A DNA stretch of 64,000 nt, from the NCBI GenBank assembly GCA_910574345.1, contig CAJSZV010000020.1, positions 1-64,000 on the forward strand, given 5' to 3'. The notes beneath the pieces were generated by a model. That model made no database searches and had not been told where the DNA came from. It worked only from the letters and a program-made list of their open reading frames with translations. The position numbers were made by a program, and so were the translations under genes. Of this stretch, positions 8,435 to 17,341 are shown piece after piece. The stretch is from Clostridiaceae bacterium (GTDB taxonomy: Bacteria > Bacillota > Clostridia > Lachnospirales > Lachnospiraceae). Every line of letters starts with the position of its first letter. Within the stretch, counting starts at the first letter, position 1.

Positions 8435-9711
8435 GAAACGAAAAAGTGGAATCCACGAATGAAATCAGCCCTGAGCTGCAGGGAAGTGTCCTGCGAGGAA
8501 TTTTAGGAAGTATCGCGGGAATGTTTGTCTGCATTATGGCTATGCTGTTATGCGGGCTGTTCCAGATAGAAAAATCCGGTATGATGCTCCAGCTTTTTGC
8601 AGGACTGGTGATCGGGTGGTTTTATCGTCTGTTTCATGGACGGCGTTCTAAAATGGTGGCCTATGTCACTGTAGGTATATGTACCGTACTGGCCAGTGCC
8701 CTTTGGGTAGTGTTACTGGCACTGTTACCCGCTATTGGCTCCCATGTTCATTTAACCGTAGCGGACTGGGGTAGATTGTGGAGCATGATTTGGGAGCTGT
8801 TGCTTTTATGTGTCGGTTTGGGGTTGATTGGCTTTTTCGTTACCAGAAGAAGTCTGCTGGCTTATGCAGATTGGAAAAGAGCCCCTTGGCATATCGCATA
8901 TGCAGGAGGCAATGGGGCATTATACAACCTGCTCCCGGAAAAACTTCCTGCTATAAATCCGCCGACGCACTTTGCCGTATATAGCCGCTTTACACCGGGA
9001 ACACATATTATCGTGGAAGGCAGCAGTTTCCGGTGGAGAAGACGGTTCCGTAAAGACCTTGTATTTTCTGTCCATGACATTACCGGTGTGGTTCTAGGGC
9101 CAGGGAATGGCTGTAATGTACTCTATGACAGGAACTATCAGGTACTGGCTAAATTTGCAGGCAGCATGGAACACGCAGATTTGCTACTCCTATGGCTGCT
9201 CCAATGGAACATACCCATAGATAGGGCTCCTGCTGAATGGCGTTCCCCGGTTGAGAGCAGAGCTGAACCGGAAGCAGAGGAATCTTCTGTTCTTCAGCGG
9301 CAATTCATTCTCCGCCTAAAACGCTCTACCCGGATTGGATTTGCAGGGATTGGATGGTTTCTTTTACTGATTGGACTGGCTCTTTTACTGGTGATTGACT
9401 TTTCTACGTTGAGTATGGTAGAACGGTCAGCTATCATTATCGTCACGCTGGCCGCAATGGGGATGAGTATTGTCTATTTACGAATGGGAAAGGTAAGCGG
9501 GGTGGAAGTAGACGGGGAACAGATGCGGGTGGTTTCCCGGTTCGGACGGACTACAGAGTTTTCAGTAAGGGAAGTGTCCTCTGTTTCCAGAAGTATGGGC
9601 TGGATTGTTTTGTATGACAGAGAGTTTAAGACATTGGCAAAAATTGATTCCTATCTGGAAAACCTTGATAGGCTAAAAGAGTATCTGGCGTTTTATGGGA
9701 TAAAGTGGTGA
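8422..9711 (+). CDS. Multi-TM protein with two PH-like repeats
   Basis: A 429-residue membrane protein. The N-terminal part has about four TM segments (roughly 28-50, 55-70, 78-100 and 120-140), followed by a soluble domain, two further TM segments (about 310-335 and 338-355) and a C-terminal domain. The two soluble domains share the pattern FSVHDITGVV...NVLYDRNYQVLAKF and FSVREVSSVS...IVLYDREFKTLAKI, so they are internal homologues resembling bacterial PH-like domains. Coupled by overlap to the preceding gene. A smaller PH-like membrane protein recurs at 21246. Role unknown; envelope protection is an inference from context. Confidence 0.75.
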   Translation: MADMRNEKVESTNEISPELQGSVLRGILGSIAGMFVCIMAMLLCGLFQIEKSGMMLQLFAGLVIGWFYRLFHGRRSKMVAYVTVGICTVLASALWVVLLALLPAIGSHVHLTVADWGRLWSMIWELLLLCVGLGLIGFFVTRRSLLAYADWKRAPWHIAYAGGNGALYNLLPEKLPAINPPTHFAVYSRFTPGTHIIVEGSSFRWRRRFRKDLVFSVHDITGVVLGPGNGCNVLYDRNYQVLAKFAGSMEHADLLLLWLLQWNIPIDRAPAEWRSPVESRAEPEAEESSVLQRQFILRLKRSTRIGFAGIGWFLLLIGLALLLVIDFSTLSMVERSAIIIVTLAAMGMSIVYLRMGKVSGVEVDGEQMRVVSRFGRTTEFSVREVSSVSRSMGWIVLYDREFKTLAKIDSYLENLDRLKEYLAFYGIKW

Positions 9712-9747
9712 TTAGAGATTTAGAAAACCATTTTCAACGGAGGAAAA

Positions 9748-10218
9748 ATGTACAATCGGTATCATGACATCAAAAAATTCATAACCGATCCGGAAAAGCT
9801 GCAAATTGTAAACAGTTCGGAAGTCTATATTTCGAGTGAAGAAAATTATGATATTGTGGTGGATTTGGCGGGGCATATAGCAGATTTTGAAGGATTGAAG
9901 CCGTTCATTGTTCTTGTGGCTCAAAGCCTTTGCGAACTTGATAATACCGCTCAAAAATTTGACAGACTATATAGCAAGAGCAGCCAATTCCCTTATGATG
10001 TGGAGATTGTTTTTATTGATACTCCATATGTGACCCTTGAATATTGGGGAAGAGAAGAAAATACACAGTTTAAAGTTGTTTTTGAGTACAATAAAGATAA
10101 GTTCATGCTCAAAAGTTTTGGAACAATACTGGATGTGCCAACAGACTGGGAGCAGGCTGTTTTTAAAGAAAACAAGCAGACCCAAAAGAAAAGTCTTTTT
10201 CACAGGTTGATACATTAG
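9748..10218 (+). CDS. Small soluble protein, putative immunity protein
   Basis: A 156-residue acidic protein rich in aromatic residues (MYNRYHDIKKF..., DVEIVFIDTPYVTLEYWG, FKVVFEYN). Alternating beta strands and an uncharged fold are typical of cytosolic immunity proteins of polymorphic toxins, but I do not recognise the family. An SD (ACGGAGG) lies directly upstream of ATG 9748. From here to about 14.6 kb the sequence becomes visibly AT-rich. Confidence 0.7.
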   Translation: MYNRYHDIKKFITDPEKLQIVNSSEVYISSEENYDIVVDLAGHIADFEGLKPFIVLVAQSLCELDNTAQKFDRLYSKSSQFPYDVEIVFIDTPYVTLEYWGREENTQFKVVFEYNKDKFMLKSFGTILDVPTDWEQAVFKENKQTQKKSLFHRLIH

Positions 10219-10271
10219 AGATAATCTTACGTTGAAAAAATGCTGTATAATACGACAGTGGGGTAGTTGGT

Positions 10272-10691
10272 ATGTATTCCTATCTTGAGATAGTAAATGA
10301 TTTATTAAAGGAATTTCCGGAAATAAGCAAAAATTATGAGGAAGAAATAACTTGGATCAAGGATACTTTTCAAAATCAGGAAACGGGAGGTCAGACAATC
10401 TATTTTGACCGCTGTTTTTGTGATTACATTGGCCGCCTGCTGATGAATAAGTGTCAAGATAACATTAAAATAGAAAAGGTATTTGCTTTTTTAGAGAATA
10501 TGGCTGTAAGTGAAGATCAGGAAGTCAGAAATCTGTTACAAGTAACAGTTTTAGAATATCTTCGCAGTTGGTATCTATTACAGAACAAATCTGAGAAGCT
10601 CATGCTGCCGGAAACAAAGAAATTATTTGATTGTGTAAAGAGTTATCTGCAGGAACCGGCACAAGATGCGCTTCCCTATTTTTCTACATAA
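10272..10691 (+). CDS. DUF7674-like immunity-type protein
   Basis: A 139-residue all-helical protein. The segment VFAFLENMAVSEDQEVRNLL followed by QVTVLEYL is the hallmark pattern of DUF7674-type proteins often seen in immunity arrays. ATG 10272 follows a GGGGTAG SD-like site. It is 53 nt after the previous gene. Function inferred from context only. Confidence 0.6.
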   Translation: MYSYLEIVNDLLKEFPEISKNYEEEITWIKDTFQNQETGGQTIYFDRCFCDYIGRLLMNKCQDNIKIEKVFAFLENMAVSEDQEVRNLLQVTVLEYLRSWYLLQNKSEKLMLPETKKLFDCVKSYLQEPAQDALPYFST

Positions 10692-10738
10692 TATATTGAT
10701 GTGTGGAAATCATTTTGGATAGAAAGGATGTTTGAATA

Positions 10739-10993
10739 GTGGAAGATCAATATACTCGTTGGCAAACAAGAAGGAGAAGTCTTCCGGATCAAAAGAAAAG
10801 TGGAAACGGCTGGATACTTGGAAAGTCATGTTCAACATTGCATTTAACATATCAAATATATAATCTTGCCGAGGAAGCAGAACAACAAAAAGCTATTCTC
10901 CGGCTGATTATTCCTCAAAAATGCAAATTAAGTCCAAAGTTAAAAGATTTTTTGAAAGAACATAAATATGTAAGGATAATTAGGAGGGATTAA
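10739..10993 (+). pseudogene. Small ORF, probable frameshifted gene
   Basis: A GTG-initiated frame of 84 codons with an AAAGG SD about 11 nt upstream. Its first third is poor protein sequence (WQTRRRSLPDQKK), whereas the +1 frame from about 10740 reads as a plausible domain (INILVGKQEGEVFRIKRK ... GYLESHVQHCI) and stops at a TAA near 10843. From about 10845 the GTG frame looks natural (IYNLAEEAEQQKAILRLIIP). The simplest view is one ancestral gene of about 85 codons broken by a 1-nt indel near 10835. A real 84-residue protein cannot be excluded. Confidence 0.4.
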
Positions 10994-10998
10994 CCAAA

Positions 10999-11445
10999 AT
11001 GGGATTATATTTATGTATATTTGATCAAGAGGAAGAAGATATTTGTGGAGTTGAAGTCGGACTATATAGTTATTTTGAAGAATTTAGAAAGTTAATCTCT
11101 AAATATATAAATAAAGGCTTTGTTTCTAAAGTTTTTAAGCGTAAGAGCAAATTTTCATTACCAATGACAACTTTATTAAACCATTCCGATTGTGATGGGA
11201 GTTGGAGTGTTGATGAATGCGCCCAGTTAAAATTGGAATTACAAGAAATCAAACAGGTATTTACTAATGAACCACCTGATTTATCAATAGTTGAATTAAA
11301 ACAAGATATTTTTAAGTTTTATGGGATAAAACCTGAAAATTTATTTGAATGTTTTATTGATTCGGATTGTGAGTTCTTAATCGACAGGTTGATTGGCCTA
11401 TGCGATCTGGCAATTCAAATGAATAGGCCAATAATGTTTCAATAA
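10999..11445 (+). CDS. Imm70-like immunity protein
   Basis: A 148-residue protein beginning MGLYLCIFDQEEEDICGVEVG, with YFEEFR, then LLNHSDCDGSWSVDECAQLK and a helical C-terminus. The start and the HSDCDGxW motif match what I know of Imm70-type immunity proteins. SD AGGAGG lies just before ATG 10999, 5 nt after the preceding disrupted ORF. No matching toxin gene is near. Predicted to be cytosolic and to bind and block one toxin family. Confidence 0.6.
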   Translation: MGLYLCIFDQEEEDICGVEVGLYSYFEEFRKLISKYINKGFVSKVFKRKSKFSLPMTTLLNHSDCDGSWSVDECAQLKLELQEIKQVFTNEPPDLSIVELKQDIFKFYGIKPENLFECFIDSDCEFLIDRLIGLCDLAIQMNRPIMFQ

Positions 11446-11575
11446 CATTAAAATACTTGTATAAATTTAAGGGATATACTCTCCAGCGGATAACCAAAAC
11501 GACAGATAAGAACTAAATGTTTTTCTATAATATAAGTTGGAAGTTTCATGTCAAAAAAGAAAAGGAGATTGAATT

Positions 11576-12166
11576 ATGGGAATTTTTGAAAAATTCATGA
11601 AGAAGAAAGAAGTAAAAAGACCCAAATTGATTGTTTTTGAGAAAGAAAACATTGATAATGATTATGCGAATTTTGAATTGAAGATAAAACCCCGAATTTC
11701 CATTGATGAGGGTTTTTCACAAGAAGCATATCAGCTTCTTGCAGGAAGGCGTAAGGAAATGCTGGAGCAAATTGAAGAAATCATTTTCAGTAATTATCTT
11801 GATGAAGATAGCGAAGACTTGGCATCGGAGATTGACAGTTTTCCAGATATCCGCTATTTCACGGGAAATTATTATGTTGTGTATGAAAGCTATGGTTTCA
11901 ATTATCGGGATAGAAATTACCGTTCTTATCATATTAAAGACGGCCAATATAGAAATGTAAGATATAAAGGAAATGAACGAAAAGAATCTTATCTCCCGTT
12001 GGACAGTGATGAAATCATAAGGTATTATAAAATCTTTATCCAGGTTGGGTTGACCGGAAATGAAAACGGACAGGAAGAAGATTATATGAGCCTTGATCTG
12101 GTTGCGGAGATTGCTTCACCAGATGATAAGATTGAGTTTGAAGTTTTATCGCATGGTGTAATGTAA
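11576..12166 (+). CDS. Hypothetical soluble protein
   Basis: A 196-residue protein starting MGIFEKFMKKKEVKRPK. This short basic start resembles that of the DUF6892-like protein at 7098 (MGLFDRLKKK), a common leader among these cluster proteins. The remainder is acidic and aromatic-rich (YYVVYESYGFNYRDRNY). No family recognised; immunity-like by context. SD AAAGGAG precedes ATG 11576. The 130 nt before it contain no gene. Confidence 0.7.
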   Translation: MGIFEKFMKKKEVKRPKLIVFEKENIDNDYANFELKIKPRISIDEGFSQEAYQLLAGRRKEMLEQIEEIIFSNYLDEDSEDLASEIDSFPDIRYFTGNYYVVYESYGFNYRDRNYRSYHIKDGQYRNVRYKGNERKESYLPLDSDEIIRYYKIFIQVGLTGNENGQEEDYMSLDLVAEIASPDDKIEFEVLSHGVM

Positions 12167-12224
12167 ATTGGAAACAGCATATAAGAACTAAGCATTTTCA
12201 CGTAATACAAGGAGGAGAATCCAT

Positions 12225-12602
12225 ATGTTACATTGGATTGCGATTATACTTGGAATTATCTTTACACTTTTTCAACTTTTTTATGCCTTTATAGTAATAT
12301 GCAGCCTGATAGAAAATACGGGGTATAAAATCCTTAGCGTTGTTTTTGGCATCTGCCATGCAATTTCACCAGTATTGTTCGTATTCTTTGGTTATCAATG
12401 CCTTTTGCGTAAGATAGCACAATATGGTGCATTAAGGGCAGGTATCGGTATCGTTGTTTGCTTAGTCATATATTTTTTGGTTGTTTCAATATGGAATAGA
12501 ATTGTATTGGGATATACTCCCGAAACATGGAAAATAAGTCTGTTAACGATAGCACAAGTGATTGTTTCGGCTATATTTATTTACGGCTTTTTGTATTTTT
12601 AG
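12225..12602 (+). CDS. Small four-TM membrane protein
   Basis: A 125-residue, almost wholly hydrophobic protein with TM segments at about 3-25, 34-54, 70-90 and 103-123. SD AAGGAGGAG precedes ATG 12225. Small polytopic proteins of this kind can be immunity proteins against membrane-acting toxins; nothing more specific can be read. Confidence 0.7.
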   Translation: MLHWIAIILGIIFTLFQLFYAFIVICSLIENTGYKILSVVFGICHAISPVLFVFFGYQCLLRKIAQYGALRAGIGIVVCLVIYFLVVSIWNRIVLGYTPETWKISLLTIAQVIVSAIFIYGFLYF

Positions 12603-12685
12603 GCAAGCAATATGGAATGCAGACTACTCTGTCATTTTGCAGGCAGGTACAGAAAGTGGAATTGTAAGAACAGCAAGGAGGCATC

Positions 12686-12967
12686 ATGATGAAAAAAGGC
12701 TATTATTATTTTGGGGAATGCGGAAGCATGGAGAAAATATTATTGGCAATAGGAATTATTGCTGCGGTTATTTCATGTTTTTTTCTATTTAAGGGCGGAT
12801 ATTTGCCGCTAATAGATGATCATTTCTATTTTACAACATATAATGCGTGGTTTTTGTTCTTTTTATCAATGAGCATCTTTGCGTTTATAGTTGACATTTG
12901 CCTGCATAAAATATGCAGGGATATAGCTACATGCTTGAAAGAAATTGAAGAAAAAGAAAAGAACTGA
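12686..12967 (+). CDS. Small two-TM membrane protein
   Basis: A 93-residue protein with TM segments at about 17-36 and 50-70 and a charged C-terminal helix ending KEIEEKEKN. SD AAGGAGG at about 12674-12680 fits ATG 12686. Unrecognised; lies between the four-TM protein and a lipoprotein gene in the cargo cluster. Confidence 0.65.
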   Translation: MMKKGYYYFGECGSMEKILLAIGIIAAVISCFFLFKGGYLPLIDDHFYFTTYNAWFLFFLSMSIFAFIVDICLHKICRDIATCLKEIEEKEKN

Positions 12968-13066
12968 TTGAATAATATATATTTTATTTCAACTTAGAGA
13001 ATTGTTAAGTAGCTGAAATTTCAGCGATTGCAAATATGAATATGTATTAAGGAATCTGCGGGGATA

Positions 13067-13564
13067 ATGATTATGATAAAAATGAAAGTGCTAATCTTTA
13101 TGGCAATACTTATACTGACATTAACTGGATGCGGAAAAGCAGAACAGGAACAGCTAATAATATATTCTTTCAGTGGAGAGAATGAACAGCTTGCAGTTTC
13201 AAATGGCATTATTGTTCTGAATGGCACAGAAGAAACATTTGTTGGTGGTGATTTAAAGGTAACTGGTGATTTTTTCGATGACATCACATCATACTCTACT
13301 ACATTTTACACTATGTCTGGTAGTGAAAAGGACATTATCCTTTCAAATAGTGTAGTAGATATGACAGGAGGAACGGTCAATGTTTCCAGTGATTTGGGAC
13401 AAATATCGGGAGAGAGTACAATTAGGAGAATAAATATAGATGATGCAAATGATTTGGAAAACACCCTTTATTTTGAACTTGCTGTGAAAGATAAGAATGG
13501 TAAAGAAAGTGTATATCAGTTACAAATGTCTTTAACAGAAATAACCCAAAATCATAGTAATTAA
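13067..13564 (+). CDS. Putative lipoprotein, function unknown
   Basis: A 165-residue protein with a lipoprotein signal (MKVLIFMAILILTLTGCG; lipobox LTGC). The mature part is beta-rich (IIYSFSGENEQLAVSNGIIVLNG, in two stretches) and lacks recognisable catalytic motifs. ATG 13067 follows GCGGGGATA. Predicted to be anchored on the outer face of the membrane, with a possible role like that of the DUF5104 lipoprotein at 6038. Confidence 0.7.
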   Translation: MIMIKMKVLIFMAILILTLTGCGKAEQEQLIIYSFSGENEQLAVSNGIIVLNGTEETFVGGDLKVTGDFFDDITSYSTTFYTMSGSEKDIILSNSVVDMTGGTVNVSSDLGQISGESTIRRINIDDANDLENTLYFELAVKDKNGKESVYQLQMSLTEITQNHSN

Positions 13565-13674
13565 ATTCGGACTGATTTCTGTCTATTGAGAAAATTGTGG
13601 AGGATTACCCGTTAAAAACGATTATCGTTGCACTAACAAATCGGAAGTTGAAAAGAAAAAAAGAGGTGAAGTGT

Positions 13675-14283
13675 GTGGAATATGTAAGAGAAATATTTGC
13701 ACAATATGACAGGCAATGTATTCGAGTTTATCAAGCATATAATCCTATAATCGCAAAAGAAGCAATTTCTTTGCAGACATTTGGAGAAAATTTTGATGTT
13801 AATCGCATGACATGGATAAAGCCATCTTTTTTATGGCTCATGCATCGCTCTAACTGGGGAACTAAAAAAAATCAGGAATGTATTTTAGCCATAGACGTAT
13901 ATCAGTCAAAGTTTAATGAAATACTGCAAAAAGCAGTGCTGACATCGCCGGACTCTAAAAGTTATACCGGTATACAGTGGGAAAAAGCTTTTGATGAAAC
14001 AACAGTATACTGCCAATGGGATTCAGATCGAAATATAAATGGAAATGCAATCAATCGTGCGGCAATCCAAATAGGGTTAAAAAGAAATACATTAAGAGAG
14101 TTTTTAGATACAGGTATTTGCAGAATAGAGGACTTAACACCGCTGGTGAAAAAATGGAATGAACAAAGAAAAAACGGAAAACTAAACTCTAAAAATCTGC
14201 CAGTAGAGAGGATATATCCGGTCAAAGATAAAACAATCAGAAACAGGCTGAATATGACATATGGAAGTGTTAAAAAAGCTTAA
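13675..14283 (+). CDS. DUF4291 family protein
   Basis: A 202-residue protein. REIFAQYDRQCIRVYQAYNP, RMTWIKPSFLWLMHRSNWG and the following QECILAIDVY are the signature blocks of DUF4291, whose biochemical function is not established. I place the start at GTG 13675, where AGAGGTGA ends 6 nt upstream and the length fits the family; the frame could extend to GTG 13597, adding residues not seen in relatives. It lies within the immunity-like cluster, downstream of a lipoprotein. Confidence 0.8.
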   Translation: MEYVREIFAQYDRQCIRVYQAYNPIIAKEAISLQTFGENFDVNRMTWIKPSFLWLMHRSNWGTKKNQECILAIDVYQSKFNEILQKAVLTSPDSKSYTGIQWEKAFDETTVYCQWDSDRNINGNAINRAAIQIGLKRNTLREFLDTGICRIEDLTPLVKKWNEQRKNGKLNSKNLPVERIYPVKDKTIRNRLNMTYGSVKKA

Positions 14284-14354
14284 TACTTTTCAAGCGCAGT
14301 ATGAAATAGAACCACCATATCCGTATATTGAACTTATGAAACAAGGGGGAAAAG

Positions 14355-14615
14355 ATGTCACATAGCAAACATACAAAGCGGGGTTATTCTTTATATATCG
14401 AAAATTGGAACCGATCTGCTAAAAAGTACATAAATATTTGTTGTATATGTGGACATAAAGGCTATAGTCCTGTAATAGAACAGGGTGATTTTTGCAGTAC
14501 TCTTGAAAATAAAGCGATTTACAGAGAACTATCAAAAACACTTTGTAAACTGGAATTAGATGAGTTAGGGCGTTGTAAAGACTGTGCAAGGGTGCAAGAT
14601 AAACATATGAGTTGA
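14355..14615 (+). CDS. Small cysteine-rich, zinc-ribbon-like protein
   Basis: An 86-residue protein with CCICG at about 29-33 and CKDC near residue 75, which could form one zinc site. Starts MSHSKHTKRGYSLYIENWNRS. ATG 14355 follows AAGGGGGAAAAG. Family not recognised. It marks the end of the AT-rich part of the cargo cluster. Confidence 0.65.
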   Translation: MSHSKHTKRGYSLYIENWNRSAKKYINICCICGHKGYSPVIEQGDFCSTLENKAIYRELSKTLCKLELDELGRCKDCARVQDKHMS

Positions 14616-14676
14616 TAAAGCAAATTTGACGAAGAGGAATTTTTATGGAAAAAGAAAGGATTGCAAGGAGGAACCT

Positions 14677-15450
14677 ATGAAATACACTCTCGATACAGAT
14701 TTTTCATCACTGAACGGGCCAAAGGCAGCCAACTGGATCATGGGCTTTCAGGATATGGCTGAGGATGCTTTTGCGGACAGCAGCAGCCATTCACGGCTTT
14801 TGGGGAATCTTCTGATTCTGGAACCATATTTACATACGATTCGCCAGGGGCTGGCAGACAGGTGCAGGACGGTTCCGGCCATTCTTCAGGAGGCTCTTGA
14901 CATACTTTGGGATTATCTGGAAGGCAGGAAAGCACCGTCCGATTTTCAGGATTTTGCCAATAATCTCTATGCTGCTACCCTCAATTATAATGTAGGGGAA
15001 GAAATAACCGATGCACAGGCGGAATTTTATGAAAAACATATAGATATTCCCTGGGGAAGCACCTGTGAATGGCAGATACTCACATGGCTTTCTGTTCTTT
15101 TGATGGAAGTGGTTGCAATCAGCGGTGGGAGGCTGGATTTTGAAGAATATGAGGAATATGAACAGGACGTGGATTTTGCGGAAATGGAGGAAATGCTGAA
15201 TATGCTGGCGGATGCCTTTATTGATCTTACCAATACGCCGCTCCCATCCAATAAAGCATCAGACGTAATGAACGCACAGGAACAGGTTTACCAGACACCG
15301 CTGTTCCGGCAGTTTATAGAACGCATTCAAAATGGGCTGAAAGCTGCGCTGTCTGCTACACCGGAGCAGTATCCGGCTCTCCAGGAAGAATATCGTCAGT
15401 ATGCGATCCTCCCGGAAGAATATGCTGCAAAACTGTTAGGTTGTTTGTGA
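14677..15450 (+). CDS. Soluble helical protein, putative immunity or hypothetical protein
   Basis: A 257-residue, predominantly helical acidic protein (MKYTLDTDFSSLNGPKAANW...), with a very acidic stretch around FEEYEEYEQDVDFAEMEEML. AAGGAGG at 14664-14670 fixes the start at ATG 14677, 17 codons inside the longest frame. No domain recognised. From here to 21 kb the sequence is visibly richer in G+C than the preceding 5 kb, suggesting that the cluster was assembled from different sources. Confidence 0.65.
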   Translation: MKYTLDTDFSSLNGPKAANWIMGFQDMAEDAFADSSSHSRLLGNLLILEPYLHTIRQGLADRCRTVPAILQEALDILWDYLEGRKAPSDFQDFANNLYAATLNYNVGEEITDAQAEFYEKHIDIPWGSTCEWQILTWLSVLLMEVVAISGGRLDFEEYEEYEQDVDFAEMEEMLNMLADAFIDLTNTPLPSNKASDVMNAQEQVYQTPLFRQFIERIQNGLKAALSATPEQYPALQEEYRQYAILPEEYAAKLLGCL

Positions 15451-15481
15451 TCTTTAAAAATATATGAGGGAGAGTTGGACT

Positions 15482-16405
15482 ATGTTTTTGAAAAAAGAAA
15501 AACCTGAATTTGAAATACGCCCATTATACTCCATCCGTGAAGAGTTGGAATTGATAAAGGAGTTCTGCTGGCAGCCTAAACTGGCCGCAGGCAAGATTTA
15601 CACGGAGGAAGAAATAGATGCAGTGGAGCAGCGGCTGAACTATAAGCTGCCACAACCTCTAAGAGAGCTTTATTTGGTGCTGGGCGACTATGTATGTGAA
15701 AAGAAAGACACCTATTTCTGCCGCCCGGAGGAACTCCACTGGAGCGGACAGTACCTACTGGTGGAGGCCATGGAAAGAACCCGTCGGGGATGTGGGATCT
15801 ACCGAAAAGACCCCTATGCGTCGGTTTATAGCTGGGAGCGGAACGGGGTCAACATTTACGGCGAAGTGCAGGATGAAAAGCCGAAATCAGAGGTGATAAG
15901 AAAAAGTGCACGTGATCAGTATTTCTCGAAACAATGCTTTTATTGGGATATTGTTATTATCCAACATGTGCTGGATAAGGTAATGAGGGATTGGTGGGAG
16001 CTGCATCAGACCCGGATGACAGAGGAACTGTCTCCTTTTTATATCGGCTGCTCTCTGCCGAGGAAACTGGACGAACTGCAGAAAGTCCGTCAAAGAATGG
16101 AGGAGTGGCTGGTTCCCATCTCGTCAAAAGCAGAGCTTTTAAGGGTAGAGATGTCCGGAAAGAATGCAGGGCCAGAGAATTATGTGGTTTATGCTTATAC
16201 GAATCCGGAGAAGACCCTGCTGGTTCTATCTTTCAGCGCCCAGCAGAAATATGGGCTGATCACGAAGGAGCCGGTTCCCTACTCCTTTGCAGAACGGGTG
16301 GAAGAAAAAACCGGGATGCTGTTCTGGTCATGGAATGGGCAGGGCAGGAAACGGATGGAGGAAAAAGAAAAGGAAATGCGGGCAGCGGGCCTGTTTAAGA
16401 GGTGA
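15482..16405 (+). CDS. SMI1/KNR4 (SUKH) domain protein
   Basis: A 307-residue cytosolic protein. Residues about 35-65 (YTEEEIDAVEQRLNYKLPQP followed by LRELYLVLGDY) are the classic SUKH entry motif; SUKH proteins are among the most common immunity proteins of contact-dependent toxin systems and bind toxin domains directly. The start at ATG 15482 has GAGGGA about 10 nt upstream; an in-frame ATG at 15464 is less well placed. Its end abuts the SD of the second SUKH gene (start 16411), so the two are coupled. Confidence 0.8.
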   Translation: MFLKKEKPEFEIRPLYSIREELELIKEFCWQPKLAAGKIYTEEEIDAVEQRLNYKLPQPLRELYLVLGDYVCEKKDTYFCRPEELHWSGQYLLVEAMERTRRGCGIYRKDPYASVYSWERNGVNIYGEVQDEKPKSEVIRKSARDQYFSKQCFYWDIVIIQHVLDKVMRDWWELHQTRMTEELSPFYIGCSLPRKLDELQKVRQRMEEWLVPISSKAELLRVEMSGKNAGPENYVVYAYTNPEKTLLVLSFSAQQKYGLITKEPVPYSFAERVEEKTGMLFWSWNGQGRKRMEEKEKEMRAAGLFKR

Positions 16406-16410
16406 AAACT

Positions 16411-17292
16411 ATGTATGCAATCGAAAAGGAACTGAAAATACTCCGGCAATTTATCAGCCCGAAGCATATAGAAGGCTTGAAAAAGTGGAAATGTTATTCA
16501 GAGGATGAAATTCTGGCGGCAGAGAAGCGGCTTCATGTAAAGCTTCCATCTCCTATCCGGGATATTTACCGGCACATGGCAGACCTGTTAGTCACCAGCG
16601 GTTATCTGCGGCCATTGGAGCTTCTTCATTGGGAGGGAAGATATCTGGGATTCTTTCTTGCCCCCGGAGAAGGAGATATCATCGGGATACGAAAGGGCAA
16701 AACTTCCGGTGGTCTATACGCATGGGAAGAAAATGATCCAAAAGACATGGCCTGGGAATATGAGGATGAACTGGCAGATGCCTGTGAGGAGGGGGATGAG
16801 GTGAGAAAGCAGAAGGCTGTGGCAGCTTACCAGAAATACTGGAAAAAGCGGAATATTCCTTTGATTCACGCTCCCCTGAACATTCATAAGCTGGAACATG
16901 AACCCAGGTTTAACCATGCCCCGGACGCATATGGGCTGTTCCTAGTGATTCATGCCATCCGTGAATGGGAGGAGATGTCATGGCGTGAGCACGCCGATGA
17001 TCGAACCTGCCTGTTCAGTGATTTTTTCCCCGCAAAGTTTTCGATGGAGTATTTCCAAAGGATAGCTGATCGGATTAAGGATGATTTTAAACCCCTTTCA
17101 GACCATCCGGAACTGACCAGTCTGGGCGATTTTCCTTTGCAGATGGCATATGTCCACAAAAATCAGGAAGCCCTGCTGGTTCTGGGGCAGGAGCCCGTCT
17201 GTTTTATGGTGCTGACAAAGACGGATGCAAAGGGTGACCTCCTTGAAAAGCTTCAGGAACAGACTGGCCTGGCTTTTCATGTGGGATTTTAG
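16411..17292 (+). CDS. SMI1/KNR4 (SUKH) domain protein, tandem paralogue
   Basis: A 293-residue protein. YSEDEILAAEKRLHVKLPSP then IRDIYRHMADLL is the SUKH motif, and the overall layout (LRPLELLHWEGRYLGF against the EELHWSGQYLLV of its neighbour) shows that it is a paralogue of the protein at 15482. Start chosen at ATG 16411 with AGAGGTGA 6 nt upstream; GTG 16402 is also in frame and overlaps the previous stop. Paralogous tandem immunity genes are typical of arrays that track toxin variants. Confidence 0.8.
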   Translation: MYAIEKELKILRQFISPKHIEGLKKWKCYSEDEILAAEKRLHVKLPSPIRDIYRHMADLLVTSGYLRPLELLHWEGRYLGFFLAPGEGDIIGIRKGKTSGGLYAWEENDPKDMAWEYEDELADACEEGDEVRKQKAVAAYQKYWKKRNIPLIHAPLNIHKLEHEPRFNHAPDAYGLFLVIHAIREWEEMSWREHADDRTCLFSDFFPAKFSMEYFQRIADRIKDDFKPLSDHPELTSLGDFPLQMAYVHKNQEALLVLGQEPVCFMVLTKTDAKGDLLEKLQEQTGLAFHVGF

Positions 17293-17341
17293 AAAAAGGC
17301 CGGCCGGACAGAAAATAAGAGAGCCGGTGAGGAAACAGATT

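Noticed and set aside
14261-14365. Small frame MEVLKKLNTFQAQYEIEPP ... ending at a TAG
   Set aside because: Protein-like, but overlaps the end of the DUF4291 gene and the start of the next gene and has no SD; could be a remnant, not supported enough to call.
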